NCBI GenBank assembly: GCA_934378025.1
Contig: CAKRPM010000110.1
Location: 1 to 5,018 of the forward strand
Origin: an uncultured Eubacteriales bacterium
GTDB taxonomy: Bacteria > Bacillota > Clostridia > Oscillospirales > QAKW01
Direction of reading: 5' to 3'
Length of the DNA: 5,018 bases
How positions within the stretch are numbered: position 1 is the first letter of the stretch; every line of letters begins with the position of its first letter. The notes beneath the pieces are model-generated. The model saw nothing but the letters and a program-made list of their open reading frames with translations. It did not search any database and was not told where the DNA came from. Shown here piece after piece: positions 4,496 to 5,018 of this stretch. Position numbers and translations under genes: made by a program.

Positions 4496-5018
4496 GCATT
4501 TGGTTTTTGACTGTTCGGACGTTTTGATCAAATTTCACGCCGAAGAGGTTTTGCAGTCTCTGCTGCCCGGCCTATATACCGAGCATGATCGCTTTAAAAC
4601 TTTTTTTGACAATACGGTGTGGCACGAATATGATATAGGAAAAATCTCCACCGATCAGGCACACGCAGGGCTGCTGAAGCACTTTTCGGGGCAAGAGCGC
4701 GCGATTATCGCCGACTACCTTGCCGGCTGGACCGATCATTACACCCCCATGCCCGGCATCCGCGAGCTGTTGCCGCGCCTGCATGCGGCGGGATATAAGC
4801 TGTATATTCTTTCCGACTATCCGGAGGTTTTTGAAAAGCTGTACGATCATTTTGACTATTTAAAGACGTTTGACGGACGCATGGTGTCTTATGAGGTCGG
4901 GCTGGCAAAGTCGGAAGGGCGCGCCATTTTCGACTGCTTTTTGGATAAATTCCATCTCGCACCCGAAACCTGCTTTTTCACCGACGATACCCCCTTCAAT
5001 ATTGAAGCGGCCAAACAA
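4473..5018 (+). CDS. HAD-superfamily (subfamily IA) phosphatase, YihX-like, 3' end cut by window
   Basis: The frame is open for 182 codons from ATG 4473 to the right edge without a stop, so the C-terminus is missing. It is a cytoplasmic HAD hydrolase. Motif I is LVFDCSDVLI (10-19) with nucleophile D13. Motif II is YILSD (111-115) with S114. The conserved Lys of motif III is K146 (GLAKSEGR). Motif IV is CFFTDDTPFNIEAAK (167-181) with D171 and D172. Residues about 20-95 form a helical C1-type cap. The residue two places after the nucleophile, normally an Asp acid/base, is Ser here. That matches the YihX-like and epoxide-hydrolase-N-like groups, where this position is often not Asp. YihX acts on sugar phosphates, but the substrate here is not known. 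A second in-frame ATG (codon 6) is possible, but the ribosome site fits the first. Confidence 0.85.
   Translation, partial: MEKKNMIEHLVFDCSDVLIKFHAEEVLQSLLPGLYTEHDRFKTFFDNTVWHEYDIGKISTDQAHAGLLKHFSGQERAIIADYLAGWTDHYTPMPGIRELLPRLHAAGYKLYILSDYPEVFEKLYDHFDYLKTFDGRMVSYEVGLAKSEGRAIFDCFLDKFHLAPETCFFTDDTPFNIEAAKQ

Noticed and set aside
4572..4962. Minus-strand frames within the HAD gene
   Set aside because: They are shadows of the HAD coding sequence, which has all four family motifs on the + strand.
1..5018. Mobile element, CRISPR array, tRNA or rRNA
   Set aside because: No transposase or integrase, no spaced direct repeats, and no tRNA- or rRNA-like sequence was seen; the window reads as ordinary chromosomal genes with short intergenic gaps.

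Overview
The window looks like part of a low-to-medium GC Gram-positive chromosome, most likely a clostridial (Oscillospiraceae/Ruminococcaceae-like) Firmicute. The reasons are strong Shine-Dalgarno sites matching AAGGAGGTGATC, consensus sigma-A promoters, many short intrinsic terminators, TTG and GTG starts, and a YhfW-type FAD/Rieske oxidoreductase and MgtE of the kind found in Firmicutes. The assignment is inference, because no marker gene is present.

Layout from left to right. The 3' end of an unrecognised + strand gene (1-117) is followed by two hairpins (125-160 and 173-200) that separate it from a convergent minus-strand block. That block, read right to left, has three separately bounded genes: a small zinc-ribbon membrane protein (3646-3131), the magnesium transporter/channel mgtE (2939-1593), and an FAD oxidoreductase with a C-terminal Rieske [2Fe-2S] domain (1514-222). 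Each is followed by its own hairpin terminator. A divergent intergenic region (3647-3799) holds back-to-back sigma-A-type promoters around an AT-rich inverted repeat. From it a + strand operon runs rightward: a six-helix membrane protein resembling the DUF2238/YjdF group (3800-4495), overlapping by 23 bases a HAD-superfamily phosphatase (4473 to the window end) that is cut by the edge.

The most interesting part is the roughly 120-nt mgtE leader (about 3062-2940). It carries none of the conserved M-box (ykoK) core that I can recognise. It does contain a 21-codon upstream ORF with its own ribosome binding site, plus three mutually competing helices of 11, 11 and 7 base pairs. The last helix captures part of the mgtE Shine-Dalgarno. 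This is the architecture of a leader-peptide attenuator or ribosome-position switch, and it would be a candidate magnesium (or translation-status) sensor not of the M-box type. The mgtE promoter also carries a perfect 6-4-6 palindrome in its -35/-10 spacer.

The genes do not form one obvious pathway. The firm statements are Mg2+ transport (mgtE), flavin/iron-sulfur redox chemistry of unknown substrate, a HAD phosphatase coupled to a membrane protein, and a small zinc-ribbon membrane protein of unknown role.
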